From Burkholderiales bacterium (GTDB taxonomy: Bacteria; Pseudomonadota; Gammaproteobacteria; Burkholderiales; Usitatibacteraceae): DNA of 64,000 bases. The DNA lies in NCBI GenBank assembly GCA_019634955.1, contig JAHCAK010000004.1:58401-122400 (forward strand), in the 5' to 3' direction. Shown here in pieces: positions 1 to 12,003 of the stretch. The notes below the pieces were generated by a model. The model ran no database searches and was not told the origin of the DNA. It saw only the letters and a program-made list of their open reading frames with translations. The position numbers and the translations under genes are program-made. Position 1 is the first letter of the stretch. Each line of letters opens with the position of its first letter.

Positions 1-432
1 CCTGAGGTCCTCGACCTCCTTGATGCCGGACTTCGCCTTTACCAGCAGGCGCGTGCCGCCGATGAAGGTGACGTGCGAGAAGTCGGCCTGCTTCTGCCGC
101 GTGAGCGTGTTGGTGGTCGAGCCGCACTCGAGGTCCACCGTGCCGTTGGCCACGAGCGGGATGCGAGTCTGCGACACCACCGGGATCCTGCGCACCTTGA
201 GGTCCGGCATCTTCAGCTCGGCCTTCACCGCCTCGACCACCTTGTCGCACAGGTCGATGGAATAGCCGATGGCGTTCTGCTTCTCGTCGAGGTAGGAGAA
301 GGGGACGGAGGTCTCGCGGATGCCGAGCGTGATCGTGCCCGTCTCCTTCACCTTCTTCAGCGTCCCGGCGAGTTCCTGCGCCGCGGCGGTCCCGGAGGCG
401 AGCAACAGCAGTACGATGGCGATGCGCTTCAT
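1..432 (-). CDS. Amino-acid ABC transporter substrate-binding protein, GltI-like (C-terminus outside the window)
   Basis: Periplasmic binding protein expected to capture glutamate/aspartate or a related amino acid for an ABC importer. The first 144 codons are present and read MKRIAIVLLLLASGTAAAQE, a clear signal peptide with cleavage after AAA. They continue into the SBP_bac_3 fold with the stretches ETSVPFSYLDEK, GYSIDLCDKVVEAVK and VDLECGSTTNTLTR. It closely resembles the complete binding protein at 56265-57149, which shares the LECGSTTNTLTRQKQ block, so the two are paralogues. The gene runs off the left edge, so its permeases cannot be seen. It is divergent from the following dehydrogenase across a short gap. 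The family is certain; the ligand is inferred. Confidence 0.9.
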   Translation of the reverse strand, partial: MKRIAIVLLLLASGTAAAQELAGTLKKVKETGTITLGIRETSVPFSYLDEKQNAIGYSIDLCDKVVEAVKAELKMPDLKVRRIPVVSQTRIPLVANGTVDLECGSTTNTLTRQKQADFSHVTFIGGTRLLVKAKSGIKEVEDLR

Positions 433-489
433 GGCGGATGGGCCTCCCTGGCCTTTTCGTCGGACTGCCGATTCTATAGGAACCCCCGC

Positions 490-1422
490 ATGCCCCCTCG
501 CAAGACCTGCGCCGTCGTCGGCGGCGGCACCATGGGCGCCGACATCGCCCTCACGCTGGCCCGCGCCGGCTGCCCCACCCACCTGGTCGAGACCTTCGCC
601 GCCGTGCGCGAGGCGCTTCCCGCGCGGCTGGCCGCGGGGCTCGCCGCCCTCGGCTGCCCCGACCGGCTGGATTTCCTCGAGGTGCACGCGAGCCTGGACG
701 ACCTCGACTGGCCCGCCGTCGACCTCGTGATCGAGGCGGTGCCGGAGAAGCTGGAACCCAAGCGCGCCCTCTTCGCCGACCTCGCGCGCCGCGCGCGGCC
801 CGACGCCTGGCTCGCGAGCAACAGCTCGAGCTTTCCCATCAGCGCCATCGCCGACGGGCTGCCCGGGCAGGGGCGGTTTGCCGGCCTGCACTACTTCATG
901 CCGGCGCACCTGGTGCCGCTGGTCGAGGTGGTGTGCGGCGCCGGCACGGACCCGGCCGTCGCCCGTGCCCTCGCGGATTTCATGCGCGCGACCGGCAAGG
1001 TGCCCGTGATCGTGCGCAAGGACCTGCCCGGCTTCCTCGCCAACCGCCTGCAGCACGCGCTGGCCCGCGAGGCCTACGCGCTCATCGACGCGGGCGTGGC
1101 CACGGCCGAGGACGTCGACGCCGCCGTGCGCTTCGGTTTCGGGTTCCGCTACCTCGCCGCCGGGCCCATCCTGCAGAAGGACCACGCCGGCATCGACGTG
1201 CACGCCGCCGCCGCCGCCACCATGTACCCGGACCTCGCGGCCAACACCGTGCCCGCGAAGTGCCTCACCGACCGCGTGGCGGCCGGGCGGCTGGGCATGA
1301 AGACGGGAGGCGGCTTCTACGACTGGACGCCGGAGACGATCGCCGCCGAGAAGGCGCGCTACGAGGCCGTCCTGCGCGGGGCGCTCGCGCTGCTGGCGGA
1401 CGAGTTGCCGAAGGTGGAGTGA
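490..1422 (+). CDS. 3-hydroxyacyl-CoA dehydrogenase family protein
   Basis: NAD-dependent dehydrogenase of the 3-hydroxyacyl-CoA / 3-hydroxybutyryl-CoA family, cytoplasmic, 310 residues. The Rossmann motif GGGTMG lies at residues 10-15. The catalytic region shows SNSSSFPIS and GLHYFMPAHLVPLVEVV, where the conserved His and the Ser/Asn pair sit. The C-terminal domain carries DLPGFLANRLQ and ends with the usual GMKTGGGFYDW. The reading frame is open much further upstream, but the fold starts exactly at this ATG, so I take it as the start. Length suits the single-domain form without a fused hydratase. Substrate chain length cannot be read from the sequence; other beta-hydroxyacid or L-gulonate-type members are possible. 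Confidence 0.9.
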   Translation: MPPRKTCAVVGGGTMGADIALTLARAGCPTHLVETFAAVREALPARLAAGLAALGCPDRLDFLEVHASLDDLDWPAVDLVIEAVPEKLEPKRALFADLARRARPDAWLASNSSSFPISAIADGLPGQGRFAGLHYFMPAHLVPLVEVVCGAGTDPAVARALADFMRATGKVPVIVRKDLPGFLANRLQHALAREAYALIDAGVATAEDVDAAVRFGFGFRYLAAGPILQKDHAGIDVHAAAAATMYPDLAANTVPAKCLTDRVAAGRLGMKTGGGFYDWTPETIAAEKARYEAVLRGALALLADELPKVE

Positions 1423-1425
1423 GGG

Positions 1426-1656
1426 TCAGGACGCCTTGCCGCGCTTGTAGACGATGACCTTGGCGCCGCCGTCGCAGGTGCCCACGACGCGCCGGTCGCC
1501 CTCCTCGCCCTTCTTCACGGCTTCGAGCGTGTAGGCCTTCACGCCCTTCTTCTCGATCTTGGCCGCGATCTCGGCCTTGAGCTCCTCGCAGTCCTTGCGC
1601 GCAAGGGCCGGGGTGGAGGCGATGGCGAGGGCGACGGCGAGCATCAGGATCTTCAT
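1426..1656 (-). CDS. DUF1161 small periplasmic protein
   Basis: Exported protein of 76 residues. Residues 1-19 (MKILMLAVALAIASTPALA) form a signal peptide with an ALA-R cleavage site. The mature part has two Cys (in KDCEELKAEI and VVGTCDGGAK) that could form a disulfide, and a basic tail KVIVYKRGKAS. The CEELKAEIAAKI...YTLE pattern is that of the DUF1161 family, whose function is unknown. It lies tail to tail with the dehydrogenase and is divergent from the amidohydrolase. The start is chosen because the signal peptide begins there. Confidence 0.8.
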   Translation of the reverse strand: MKILMLAVALAIASTPALARKDCEELKAEIAAKIEKKGVKAYTLEAVKKGEEGDRRVVGTCDGGAKVIVYKRGKAS

Positions 1657-1752
1657 GGAGTCCTCCCGGGGTCTGACGCGCGAAGCATAGCCGCCCGCGC
1701 CGGCCGTGGCGAGGGGAGGCGTAGAATCCCCCGCGACCCCGAGGAGCCCGCC

Positions 1753-3219
1753 ATGCGCTACCGCCACGACCCGGAAGGCCTGCGCCTGCCGGTGAAGATC
1801 GACGCCACGAGCAACGGCGAGTTCGCCCCCATCCCGCTCGCGCCGGAGCACCACCACGCGCACCGCCTGGCCCACGAGGCGGCCACGGCCAACGCGAGGC
1901 GCACGGGACTCGACCGGCGCTCGTTCCTCGTCTCCGCGGCCGGGGTCGCCTCGACGCTGCTCGCCTTCAACGATGCCTACGCGGCCGCAGGGCGGCGCGG
2001 GGGCTGGTTCGACCTGCCGCGGGAGGCGGCGCTGGACGGGCCGCTCGCGCGCTCGGCGCTGGACGGGCGCGAGTTCATCTTCGACGTGCAGGGACACTTC
2101 GTGAATCCCACGGGCGCGTGGACGAAGCGCCTGCCCGGGGGCGCGCGTCCCCTGCAGATGCCCAGGACGCAGGCCTGCGGGCCGTCGAAGGGGCCCGGGA
2201 CGCTCGACTATCTCCAGTGCATCGGCCCCGACGAGTTCGTGAAGGACGTCTTCCACGATTCCGACACCGACCTCATGGTGCTCTCCTTCGTGCCCTCCAC
2301 GCGCGAGGGCGAGCCGCTCACCATCGAGGAGGCCGCGGCCACGGCGCGGGTCGTGGAAAAGCTCGAGGGCACGCACCGCCTCTACATCCACGGCCGCGTG
2401 AACCCCAACCAGCCCGGCGACCTCGAGGGCATGGACGAGCTGGCCTCGCGCCACCGCATCAGCGCGTGGAAGACCTACACGCAGTGGGGCCCGGACGGCA
2501 AGGGCTTCTGGCTGGACGACGACGCGGGGCTCGCCTTCATCGAGAAGGCCCGCAAGCTGGGCGTGAGGAACATCGCCATCCACAAGGGCCTGCCCTTCGG
2601 GCGGCGCTCCTACGAGCACTCCACCTGTGCCGACGTGGGGCGAGTGGCGAAGCGCTTTCCGGACGTGAACTTCCTCATCTACCACGCCGGTTTCGTGGCC
2701 GGCAGCCCCGAAGGGCCCTACGACCCGGCGCGCACCGACGGCATCGACGCGCTGGTCACGAGCCTCGCCCAGGCGGGCCTGAAGCCGGGGGCGAACGTCT
2801 ACGCGGAGCTCGGCTCCACCTGGCGCTTCCTCATGCGCGACCCCGACTCGGCCGCCCACGCGCTGGGCAAGCTCTTCAAGGCCGTTGGGGAATCGAACGT
2901 GCTGTGGGGGACGGACTCGATCTGGTACGGCTCGCCGCAGGACCAGATCCAGGCCTTCCGCGCCTTCCAGGTCGCGCCGGCGCTGCGCGAGAAGCACGGC
3001 TACCCGGAGATGACCCCCGCGCTGCGCGCCAAGGTGTTCGGCCTGAACGCCCTGCCCCTCTACCCCGTGCCGAAGGAGGTGCTGGACAAGCACCTCGCGA
3101 AGGACCGCGTCGCCCGCGACCGCGAGGAAGCGCGCGAGCGGCCCGACCCCACCTTCCTCACCCACGGGCCGAAGACGCGGCGCGAGTTCATGAACCTGCT
3201 GGCCTGGTCGGGCGCATGA
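1753..3219 (+). CDS. Exported amidohydrolase-superfamily protein
   Basis: Predicted metal-dependent hydrolase or decarboxylase of the amidohydrolase-2 (TIM-barrel) group, 488 residues. A twin-arginine-like segment, DRRSFLVSAAGVASTLL, lies near residues 54-70 and is followed by an A-x-A-like site (DAYAAAG), so Tat export is likely, although the n-region of about 50 residues is unusually long. Barrel metal ligands are seen as FDVQGHF (the usual HxH appears as QxH), the His of IAIHKGLPFG, the His of NFLIYHAGF and the Asp of LWGTDSIW. The next gene, nudC, starts inside its stop codon (ATGA), indicating co-translation. RBS-like GAGGAG precedes the ATG. The substrate is unknown. Confidence 0.8.
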   Translation: MRYRHDPEGLRLPVKIDATSNGEFAPIPLAPEHHHAHRLAHEAATANARRTGLDRRSFLVSAAGVASTLLAFNDAYAAAGRRGGWFDLPREAALDGPLARSALDGREFIFDVQGHFVNPTGAWTKRLPGGARPLQMPRTQACGPSKGPGTLDYLQCIGPDEFVKDVFHDSDTDLMVLSFVPSTREGEPLTIEEAAATARVVEKLEGTHRLYIHGRVNPNQPGDLEGMDELASRHRISAWKTYTQWGPDGKGFWLDDDAGLAFIEKARKLGVRNIAIHKGLPFGRRSYEHSTCADVGRVAKRFPDVNFLIYHAGFVAGSPEGPYDPARTDGIDALVTSLAQAGLKPGANVYAELGSTWRFLMRDPDSAAHALGKLFKAVGESNVLWGTDSIWYGSPQDQIQAFRAFQVAPALREKHGYPEMTPALRAKVFGLNALPLYPVPKEVLDKHLAKDRVARDREEARERPDPTFLTHGPKTRREFMNLLAWSGA

Positions 3220-4049
3220 TCGCGGCGCCCGCCACCTTCTCGCCCCTCGCCGCCCCCCGCCCCGACCCCGCGCCCCTCACCTTCGTCTTCGAGGGCGACG
3301 CGATCCTCGTGGCCCGGGGCGGCCTCGGTTTGCCCGATGTCGCGGCGTGCGATGCGCTCGGGATCGACCCCGCGGCGACGGTGCCGGTGGGCCTCTGGGG
3401 CGCCCGTTACTGCCGCGCGGCGTGGGTTCCGCGCGGCACGGCGCCACCGGCCGGCCACGCCTTCCGGCGGTTGCGCTCGCTTTTCGGCGTGGCGGACGAG
3501 GGCTGGCTCGCCATCGCGGGGCGCGCGCGCCAGCTCGCCGAATGGGACCGGACGCACCGCTTCTGCGGCGCCTGCGGGGAAGCCACCCGGCGCCTGGCCG
3601 CCGAGCACTCGAGGCTCTGCGACGCCTGCGGGCAATCGGCCTGGCCGCGCGTCTCCCCGGCCATGATGGTCCTCGTGCGGCGCGGCGACGCGATCCTGCT
3701 CGCGAGGCACGCACGCGGCACGGGGCGCTGGTCGGCGCTCGCCGGCTTCGTCGAGGCGGGGGAATCCCTCGAGGACACGGTCCACCGCGAGGTGCGCGAG
3801 GAAGTGGGCCTGGCGGTGGCGGGCGTTCGCTACTTCGCGAGCCAGTCGTGGCCGTTCCCGCACTCGCTCATGGTGGCCTTCACGGCGGAGCACGCGGGCG
3901 GCGAGCTCGCGCCCGACGGGGACGAAATCGCGGAGGCGCGCTGGTTCGGGCCCGGCGACGCCCTGCCCGAGCTCGCGGCCGCGCAGTCGATCGCCCGCGC
4001 CCTGATCGACGCCCACCTGCCGGCGGGCGCCGCCGCGGCTACTCCGTGA
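3216..4049 (+). CDS. nudC: NAD(H) pyrophosphatase / RNA-decapping Nudix hydrolase NudC
   Basis: Hydrolyses NADH to NMNH and AMP and, in the family, removes NAD caps from RNA. 277 residues, normal for NudC. A central zinc ribbon has two CxxC pairs (FCGACG and LCDACG). The Nudix box follows as GFVEAGESLEDTVHREVREE. Downstream, SQSWPFPHS is the near-invariant NudC signature (SQPWPFP in most members, with P to S here). The start overlaps the amidohydrolase stop as ATGA. The last codons overlap by 11 bases the end of the convergent small membrane-protein gene. Confidence 0.93.
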   Translation: MIAAPATFSPLAAPRPDPAPLTFVFEGDAILVARGGLGLPDVAACDALGIDPAATVPVGLWGARYCRAAWVPRGTAPPAGHAFRRLRSLFGVADEGWLAIAGRARQLAEWDRTHRFCGACGEATRRLAAEHSRLCDACGQSAWPRVSPAMMVLVRRGDAILLARHARGTGRWSALAGFVEAGESLEDTVHREVREEVGLAVAGVRYFASQSWPFPHSLMVAFTAEHAGGELAPDGDEIAEARWFGPGDALPELAAAQSIARALIDAHLPAGAAAATP

Positions 4050-4371
4050 CGGCCGGCGGCGGGACCCGCCGCGACAACGGGAAGATCCCGAAATTGCGGA
4101 TGAGGCCGCCCACGGCCACGATCGCGAGCGCCGCCGCGCCCCCGGCCATGATGGCGAGGTACATGGCCATCCCGCCCTCGTGGGGGCGGCGCGCGATCGC
4201 GTCGGCGTGCAGCCACCCGCCCACGACGATGGCCACGGGCACCGAAAGCACGAGCGTCGCCACGTTGAAGACCAGGACGGGGCGGCCGTCGGCCATGCGC
4301 GGGCTCGTCTGGAAGAAGGCCACGACGGCGACGACGAGGATCACGGCCAGGGTGAGGAACATGAAGGGCAT
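4039..4371 (-). CDS. Small integral membrane protein, unknown function
   Basis: Unrecognised protein of 110 residues with three hydrophobic segments: residues about 4-22 (FLTLAVILVVAVVAFF), 36-55 (FNVATLVLSVPVAIVVGGWL) and 72-92 (MYLAIMAGGAAALAIVAVGG). It ends in a basic/proline tail. The start is the ATG giving MPFMFLTL; a longer frame with an implausible Pro-rich N-terminus is possible upstream. It overlaps the end of nudC tail to tail and is divergent from the glycogen cluster. Codon use resembles its neighbours. No function is claimed. Confidence 0.6.
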   Translation of the reverse strand: MPFMFLTLAVILVVAVVAFFQTSPRMADGRPVLVFNVATLVLSVPVAIVVGGWLHADAIARRPHEGGMAMYLAIMAGGAAALAIVAVGGLIRNFGIFPLSRRVPPPAVTE

Positions 4372-4435
4372 GGCGGGTCTCCCGGGGGCCGGCGCCGGCG
4401 GGCGCGCAACCCAATACCTGTAGATGATGTGCAAC

Positions 4436-4466
4436 TTTACCGCATCCGGCACGGGGCGGGTACACT
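4436..4466 (+). promoter_or_regulatory. Possible sigma-70 promoter of the glycogen cluster
   Basis: TTTACC (4436-4441), then 19 bases, then TACACT (4461-4466), about 55 bases before the glgP start. It lies in the only locally AT-richer part of the gap. The match is partial and the spacing long, so this is a weak call. Confidence 0.3.
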
Positions 4467-4520
4467 CCTTGCTGATGCCGTCGCATCGCCCGCCCCGCCG
4501 CCCCGCCTGACCGCCCTGCC

Positions 4521-7016
<2,496 letters not shown>

Positions 7017-7026
7017 GGAAGGACGG

Positions 7027-9210
7027 ATGACCCCGACCATCCCCTCCGGCGTCATCGAGGCGATCGTCGCGGGCCGGCACGACGACCCCTTCTCGGTGCT
7101 GGGCCCCCATGAGGCCGGCGGGCGGCGCGTGGTGCGCGCCTTCGTCCCCGGCGCCGAGTCCGTGGACGCCGTGACGCGCGAAGGCGCCCTGCTCGCGCCG
7201 CTGGCGCGGCTGCACGCGGCCGGCTTCTTCGAAGGCCCCGTCGCGACGGGCGGTCCCTACCGCCTGCGCGCGAGCCGCGCCGCCGACACCTGGCTGGTCG
7301 ACGACCCGTACGCGTTCGGCCCCGTGCTGGGCCCCATGGACGACTGGCTCCTCGTCGAGGGCACGCACGCGCGCCTCTTCGACCGGCTCGGCGCCCACGC
7401 CATCGTGCACGAGGGGCTCGCGGGCGCGCACTTCGCCGTCTGGGCCCCCAACGCGCGGCGCGTGTCCGTCGTGGGCGACTTCAACGGCTGGGACGGGCGC
7501 CGCCACGTGATGCGCCGGCGCGTCGACAACGGCGTGTGGGAGATCTTCGTCCCCGGGCTCGGCGAGGGCACGCTCTACAAGTACGAGGTGATCGGCGCCT
7601 CGGGGGAGCTGCTTCCGCTCAAGGCCGACCCCGTGGGATTCGGCGCGGAGCTGCGGCCGTCGACCGCCTCCGTCGTGCGCGACACCACGCGCTTCGCGTG
7701 GACGGACGCGGCGTGGATGGCCGGCCGCGCCGCGCGCGATGCGCGCCGCGCGCCCATGGCGATCTACGAGCTGCATGCCGGCTCGTGGCGCCGCGGCGAG
7801 GGCGGCCGCTTCCTCTCCTGGGACGAGATCGCCGACCGCCTGCTGCCCTACGTGGCCGACCTCGGTTTCACCCACGTCGAGCTGATGCCGGTGACCGAGC
7901 ACCCGCTGGACGCCTCCTGGGGCTACCAGCCCGTCGGCCTCTTCGCGCCCACGGCGCGCCACGGCGAGCCGGCGGCCTTCGCGCGCTTCGTGGACCGCTG
8001 CCACGCGAGCGGCGTGGGCGTGATCGTGGACTGGGTGCCGGCGCACTTCCCCACCGACCCGCACGGGCTCGCGCGCTTCGACGGCACGGCGCTCTACGAG
8101 CACCTCGACCCGCGCCAGGGCTTCCACCCGGACTGGAACACCGCCATCTTCAACTTCGGCCGCCGCGAGGTGTCGAACTACCTCGTCGCGAGCGCGCTCT
8201 ACTGGCTGGAGCGCTTCCACGTGGACGGCCTGCGCGTGGACGCGGTGGCCTCGATGCTCTACCTCGACTACTCGCGCAAGGCCGGCGAGTGGGTGCCCAA
8301 CCCGGGCGGCGGCAACGAGAACCTCGAGGCGATCGCGTTCCTTCGGCGCCTCAACGAGACCGTGTACGGGCTGCATCCGGGCATCGTCATGATCGCGGAG
8401 GAATCCACCGCGTGGCCCGGCGTATCGCGGCCCACCTCCGCGGGCGGGCTGGGCTTCGGGTTCAAGTGGAACATGGGCTGGATGAACGACACGCTCGCCT
8501 ATGTCCGCGAGGATCCGGTGCACCGCCGCTGGCACCACGACCGCATGACCTTCGGCCTCATCTACGCCTTCACCGAGAACTTCGTCCTGCCGCTCTCCCA
8601 CGACGAGGTGGTGCACGGCAAGGGATCGCTGCTGGCGCGCATGCCGGGCGACGCCTGGCGGAAATTCGCCGGGCTGCGGGCCTATTACGCCTTCATGTGG
8701 GCCCACCCCGGCAAGAAGCTCCTCTTCATGGGGCAGGAGTTCGCGCAGGGCCGCGAGTGGAGCCACGACGGCGAGCTCGACTGGGGGCAGGCCGGCGTCG
8801 ACTGGCACCGCGGCGTGCAGGCGCTGGTGCGCGACCTGAACCGCCTGCACCGCGGCGAGCGCGCGCTGCACGAGCGCGACTGCGAGCCGGAGGGGTTCGC
8901 CTGGATCGAGGTCTCGGACCGCGCGAGCTCCGTCTTCGCGTGGTCGCGCCACGGCGGCGAGGGCGCGCCCCCCGTCGTGGCCGTCGCCAACTTCACGCCG
9001 GTGCCGCGCGAGGGCTACCGGCTGGGCTTGCCTCGCGCCGGCCGGTGGCGCGAGATCCTCAACACCGACGCCGCGGCCTACGGCGGATCGAACGCCGGCA
9101 ACGCGGGCGGGGTCGAAGCCTGCGGACCCCCCAGCCACGGCCTGCCGCAATCCGCCGGGCTCCGGCTGCCGCCGCTCGCGACGCTCTGGCTCGTGCACGA
9201 CGGGCCCTGA
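7027..9210 (+). CDS. glgB: 1,4-alpha-glucan branching enzyme
   Basis: GH13 enzyme that makes alpha-1,6 branches in glycogen; 727 residues, the usual length with an N-terminal N1 module plus CBM48. CBM48 shows [21 protein letters not shown]. Catalytic residues are D405 in [13 protein letters not shown]458 in [11 protein letters not shown], and the His-Asp pair of [23 protein letters not shown] is a branching-enzyme signature. GAGGAAGG precedes the ATG. Part of glgP-glgB-glgC-glgA-glgX/malQ. Confidence 0.97.
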   Translation: MTPTIPSGVIEAIVAGRHDDPFSVLGPHEAGGRRVVRAFVPGAESVDAVTREGALLAPLARLHAAGFFEGPVATGGPYRLRASRAADTWLVDDPYAFGPVLGPMDDWLLVEGTHARLFDRLGAHAIVHEGLAGAHFAVWAPNARRVSVVGDFNGWDGRRHVMRRRVDNGVWEIFVPGLGEGTLYKYEVIGASGELLPLKADPVGFGAELRPSTASVVRDTTRFAWTDAAWMAGRAARDARRAPMAIYELHAGSWRRGEGGRFLSWDEIADRLLPYVADLGFTHVELMPVTEHPLDASWGYQPVGLFAPTARHGEPAAFARFVDRCHASGVGVIVDWVPAHFPTDPHGLARFDGTALYEHLDPRQGFHPDWNTAIFNFGRREVSNYLVASALYWLERFHVDGLRVDAVASMLYLDYSRKAGEWVPNPGGGNENLEAIAFLRRLNETVYGLHPGIVMIAEESTAWPGVSRPTSAGGLGFGFKWNMGWMNDTLAYVREDPVHRRWHHDRMTFGLIYAFTENFVLPLSHDEVVHGKGSLLARMPGDAWRKFAGLRAYYAFMWAHPGKKLLFMGQEFAQGREWSHDGELDWGQAGVDWHRGVQALVRDLNRLHRGERALHERDCEPEGFAWIEVSDRASSVFAWSRHGGEGAPPVVAVANFTPVPREGYRLGLPRAGRWREILNTDAAAYGGSNAGNAGGVEACGPPSHGLPQSAGLRLPPLATLWLVHDGP

Positions 9211-9237
9211 GAACGGAAGAACGCCCGAGGAGACGCC

Positions 9238-10545
9238 ATGGAATCGACGCTGCACCCCGACCACCCGGACCACCCGGACCGCCGCAAGGTGACTTACGCC
9301 ACGCCGCTCGCGCGCTCGGCCATGGCCTACGTGCTGGCCGGTGGCCGCGGCACGCGCCTCATGGAGCTCACCGACCGGCGCGCCAAGCCCGCCGTCTACT
9401 TCGGCGGCAAGTCGCGCATCATCGACTTCGCGCTCTCCAACGCGCTCAACTCCGGCATCCGCCGCCTCGCCGTGGCCACGCAGTACAAGGCCCACAGCCT
9501 CATCCGCCACCTGCAACGCGGCTGGAACTTCCTGCAGCCGGTGCGAAACGAGAGCTTCGACATCCTGCCCGCGAGCCAGCGCCTCGGCGGCAACGAGTGG
9601 TACGCGGGCACCGCCGACGCCGTCTACCAGAACATCGACATCATCGACGGGTACGCGCCCGAGTACCTCGTGATCCTCGCCGGCGACCACATCTACAAGA
9701 TGGACTACGAGCGCATGCTGGTTCAGCACGTGAACTCCGGCGCCGACGTGACGGTCGCGTGCCTCGAGGTCCCCGTGGCCGAGGCGAGCGCATTCGGCGT
9801 GATGCACGTGGACGAGGCCGACCGCATCGTCTCCTTCGTCGAGAAGCCGGCGCAGCCGCCCGAGATGCCCGACCGCCCCGGCTGGGCGCTCGCGAGCATG
9901 GGCATCTACGTCTTCCGGCGCGATCTCCTCAACGACCAGCTGCGCCGCGACGCGGCCGACCCCGACTCGAGCCGCGACTTCGGCAAGGACGTGATCCCCT
10001 GGCTCGTGGCCAACGGCAAGGCGGTGGCGCACCGCTTCACCTCGTCGTGCGTGCGCTCGCGCGCGGAGTCCGAGGCCTACTGGCGCGACGTGGGCACGAT
10101 CGACGCCTACTGGGAGGCCAACATCGACCTGACGGACGTCGTCCCCGAGCTGGACCTCTTCGACCGCAACTGGCCCATCTGGACCTACGCGGAGATCAAC
10201 CCGCCGGCCAAGTTCGTGCACGACGCCGACGGCCGCCGCGGCTCGGGCGTGGCCTCCCTCGTTTCGGGCGGCTGCATCGTCTCCGGCGCCGCGGTGCGCC
10301 GCTCGCTGCTCTTCACCGGGGTGCACGTGCACTCGTACGCGAGCGTGACCAACTCGGTCGTGCTGCCCTACGTCGACGTCGCCCGCAACTGCCGGCTCTC
10401 CAATGTGGTGATCGACGCGGGCGTGCGCATCCCGGACGGCCTCGTCGTGGGCGAGGATCCCGAGCTGGACGCGCGCCGCTTCCGCCGCACCGAGCGCGGC
10501 GTGTGCCTCATCACGCAGCCGATGATCGACCGGCTCGCGGCATGA
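9238..10545 (+). CDS. glgC: Glucose-1-phosphate adenylyltransferase (ADP-glucose pyrophosphorylase)
   Basis: Makes ADP-glucose from ATP and glucose-1-phosphate, the committed and normally allosterically controlled step of glycogen synthesis. 435 residues. N-terminal [11 protein letters not shown] (from about residue 36) is the nucleotide-binding loop, followed by [31 protein letters not shown] holds the catalytic Asp of the family, and FVEKP the sugar-phosphate Lys. The C-terminal half is the left-handed beta-helix. A GAGGAG ribosome site precedes the ATG. The stop overlaps the start of glgA as ATGA. Confidence 0.97.
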   Translation: MESTLHPDHPDHPDRRKVTYATPLARSAMAYVLAGGRGTRLMELTDRRAKPAVYFGGKSRIIDFALSNALNSGIRRLAVATQYKAHSLIRHLQRGWNFLQPVRNESFDILPASQRLGGNEWYAGTADAVYQNIDIIDGYAPEYLVILAGDHIYKMDYERMLVQHVNSGADVTVACLEVPVAEASAFGVMHVDEADRIVSFVEKPAQPPEMPDRPGWALASMGIYVFRRDLLNDQLRRDAADPDSSRDFGKDVIPWLVANGKAVAHRFTSSCVRSRAESEAYWRDVGTIDAYWEANIDLTDVVPELDLFDRNWPIWTYAEINPPAKFVHDADGRRGSGVASLVSGGCIVSGAAVRRSLLFTGVHVHSYASVTNSVVLPYVDVARNCRLSNVVIDAGVRIPDGLVVGEDPELDARRFRRTERGVCLITQPMIDRLAA

Positions 10546-11999
10546 AGGGTCCCGTCGTCCTGTCGGTCGCCTCCGAGGTCTTCCCGCTCGCGAAGACGGG
10601 CGGGCTGGCCGACGTGGCGGGGGCGCTGCCGCCGGCGCTCGCCGCCGAGGGCGTGGCGGTGCGCACGCTCCTGCCGGGCTACCCGGTCGTGCTGGCCGCC
10701 CTGCCCACGGCCGACGCCGTGCACGCCTGGCCCGCGCTGCACGGCGGGCCGGCGCGGCTCCTCGCGGCGCGCGCCGGGGAACTGGACCTTTTCGTGCTGG
10801 ACGCGCCGCACCTCTTCGACCGCTCGGGCAACCCGTACACCGGCCCCGACGGCAAGGAGTGGCCGGACAACGGGCTGCGCTTCGGGGCGCTCGCGCGCGT
10901 GGCGGCGGAGGTGGGGCGCGGTCTCGTGCCCGCCTTCGCGCCCGACATCGTCCACGCGCACGACTGGCAGGCCGGGCTCGCGCCGGCCTACCTGCACTAC
11001 GGCCCGGGCCCGCGGCCGCGCACCGTGATGACGGTGCACAACCTCGCCTTCCAGGGGCAGTTCCCGGCGGCGCTCCTCGCGCCGCTGGGGCTCCCCGCGC
11101 ACGCCTTCACGATGGAGGGCGTCGAATACTACGGCACCATCGGCTTCCTCAAGGCGGGGCTCGCGCTGGCCGACCGCATCACCACGGTCTCGCCGCGCTA
11201 CGCGATGGAGATCCGCACGCCGGACTTCGGCATGGGCCTCGACGGGCTGCTGCGCGCGCGCGCAGGCGCGCTCTCCGGCATCCTCAACGGCATCGACACG
11301 GCCTACTGGGACCCGGCCACCGACCGCCACCTCGCCGCGACCTACGACGCGCGCAGCGTCGACCGGCGCGCGGCCAACAAGGCGGCGCTGCGCCAGCGGT
11401 TCGGCCTCGACGGGAAGGCCGATGCCCCCGTCTTCGGCGTGGTGAGCCGCCTCACCTGGCAGAAGGGAATCGACGTGCTGGTGGAGGCGATCCCCGACCT
11501 CCTCGCGCAGGGCGCGCAGCTCGCGCTCGTGGGCACCGGCGAGGCGCCGATCGAGGCGGGCCTGCGCGCGGCGGCGGCGGCCCACCCGGGGCGCGTCGGC
11601 GTCCTCGTCGGCTTCGACGAGGGCGCGGCGCACCTCGTGCAGGGCGGCGCGGACGCGCTCCTCGTGCCCTCGCGCTTCGAGCCCTGCGGCCTCACGCAGC
11701 TCTGCGCGCTGCGCTACGGCACGGTGCCCGTGGTGGCGCGCGTGGGCGGGCTCGCCGACACCGTGATCGACGCCAACGAGATGGCGCTGGTGGCGAGCGC
11801 CGGCAACGGCCTGCAGTTCGCGCCCGTGACGCGCGAGGCGCTCGCGCTCACCCTCGAGCGCGCCGTGGCCCTGTGGCGCGATCGCCCCACCTGGGCGCGG
11901 CTGCAGCAGCACGGCATGGCCGCCGACGTCGGCTGGCGCCGCCCGGCGCGCCAGTACGCCGCGCTCTTCCGCGCGCTCGCGGCCGAAGCGGGCGCGTAG
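10542..11999 (+). CDS. glgA: Glycogen synthase (ADP-glucose dependent)
   Basis: GT5 transferase that extends alpha-1,4-glucan using ADP-glucose; 485 residues. The N-terminal [13 protein letters not shown] motif (K18) binds ADP-glucose. [14 protein letters not shown] and [13 protein letters not shown] are family blocks. The C-terminal Rossmann domain carries [12 protein letters not shown] and [20 protein letters not shown], with the catalytic Glu in EPCGL. The start was chosen as the ATG overlapping the glgC stop, since the conserved fold begins immediately. The fusion debranching gene follows after 4 bases. Confidence 0.97.
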   Translation: MKGPVVLSVASEVFPLAKTGGLADVAGALPPALAAEGVAVRTLLPGYPVVLAALPTADAVHAWPALHGGPARLLAARAGELDLFVLDAPHLFDRSGNPYTGPDGKEWPDNGLRFGALARVAAEVGRGLVPAFAPDIVHAHDWQAGLAPAYLHYGPGPRPRTVMTVHNLAFQGQFPAALLAPLGLPAHAFTMEGVEYYGTIGFLKAGLALADRITTVSPRYAMEIRTPDFGMGLDGLLRARAGALSGILNGIDTAYWDPATDRHLAATYDARSVDRRAANKAALRQRFGLDGKADAPVFGVVSRLTWQKGIDVLVEAIPDLLAQGAQLALVGTGEAPIEAGLRAAAAAHPGRVGVLVGFDEGAAHLVQGGADALLVPSRFEPCGLTQLCALRYGTVPVVARVGGLADTVIDANEMALVASAGNGLQFAPVTREALALTLERAVALWRDRPTWARLQQHGMAADVGWRRPARQYAALFRALAAEAGA

Positions 12000-12003
12000 C
12001 GGC

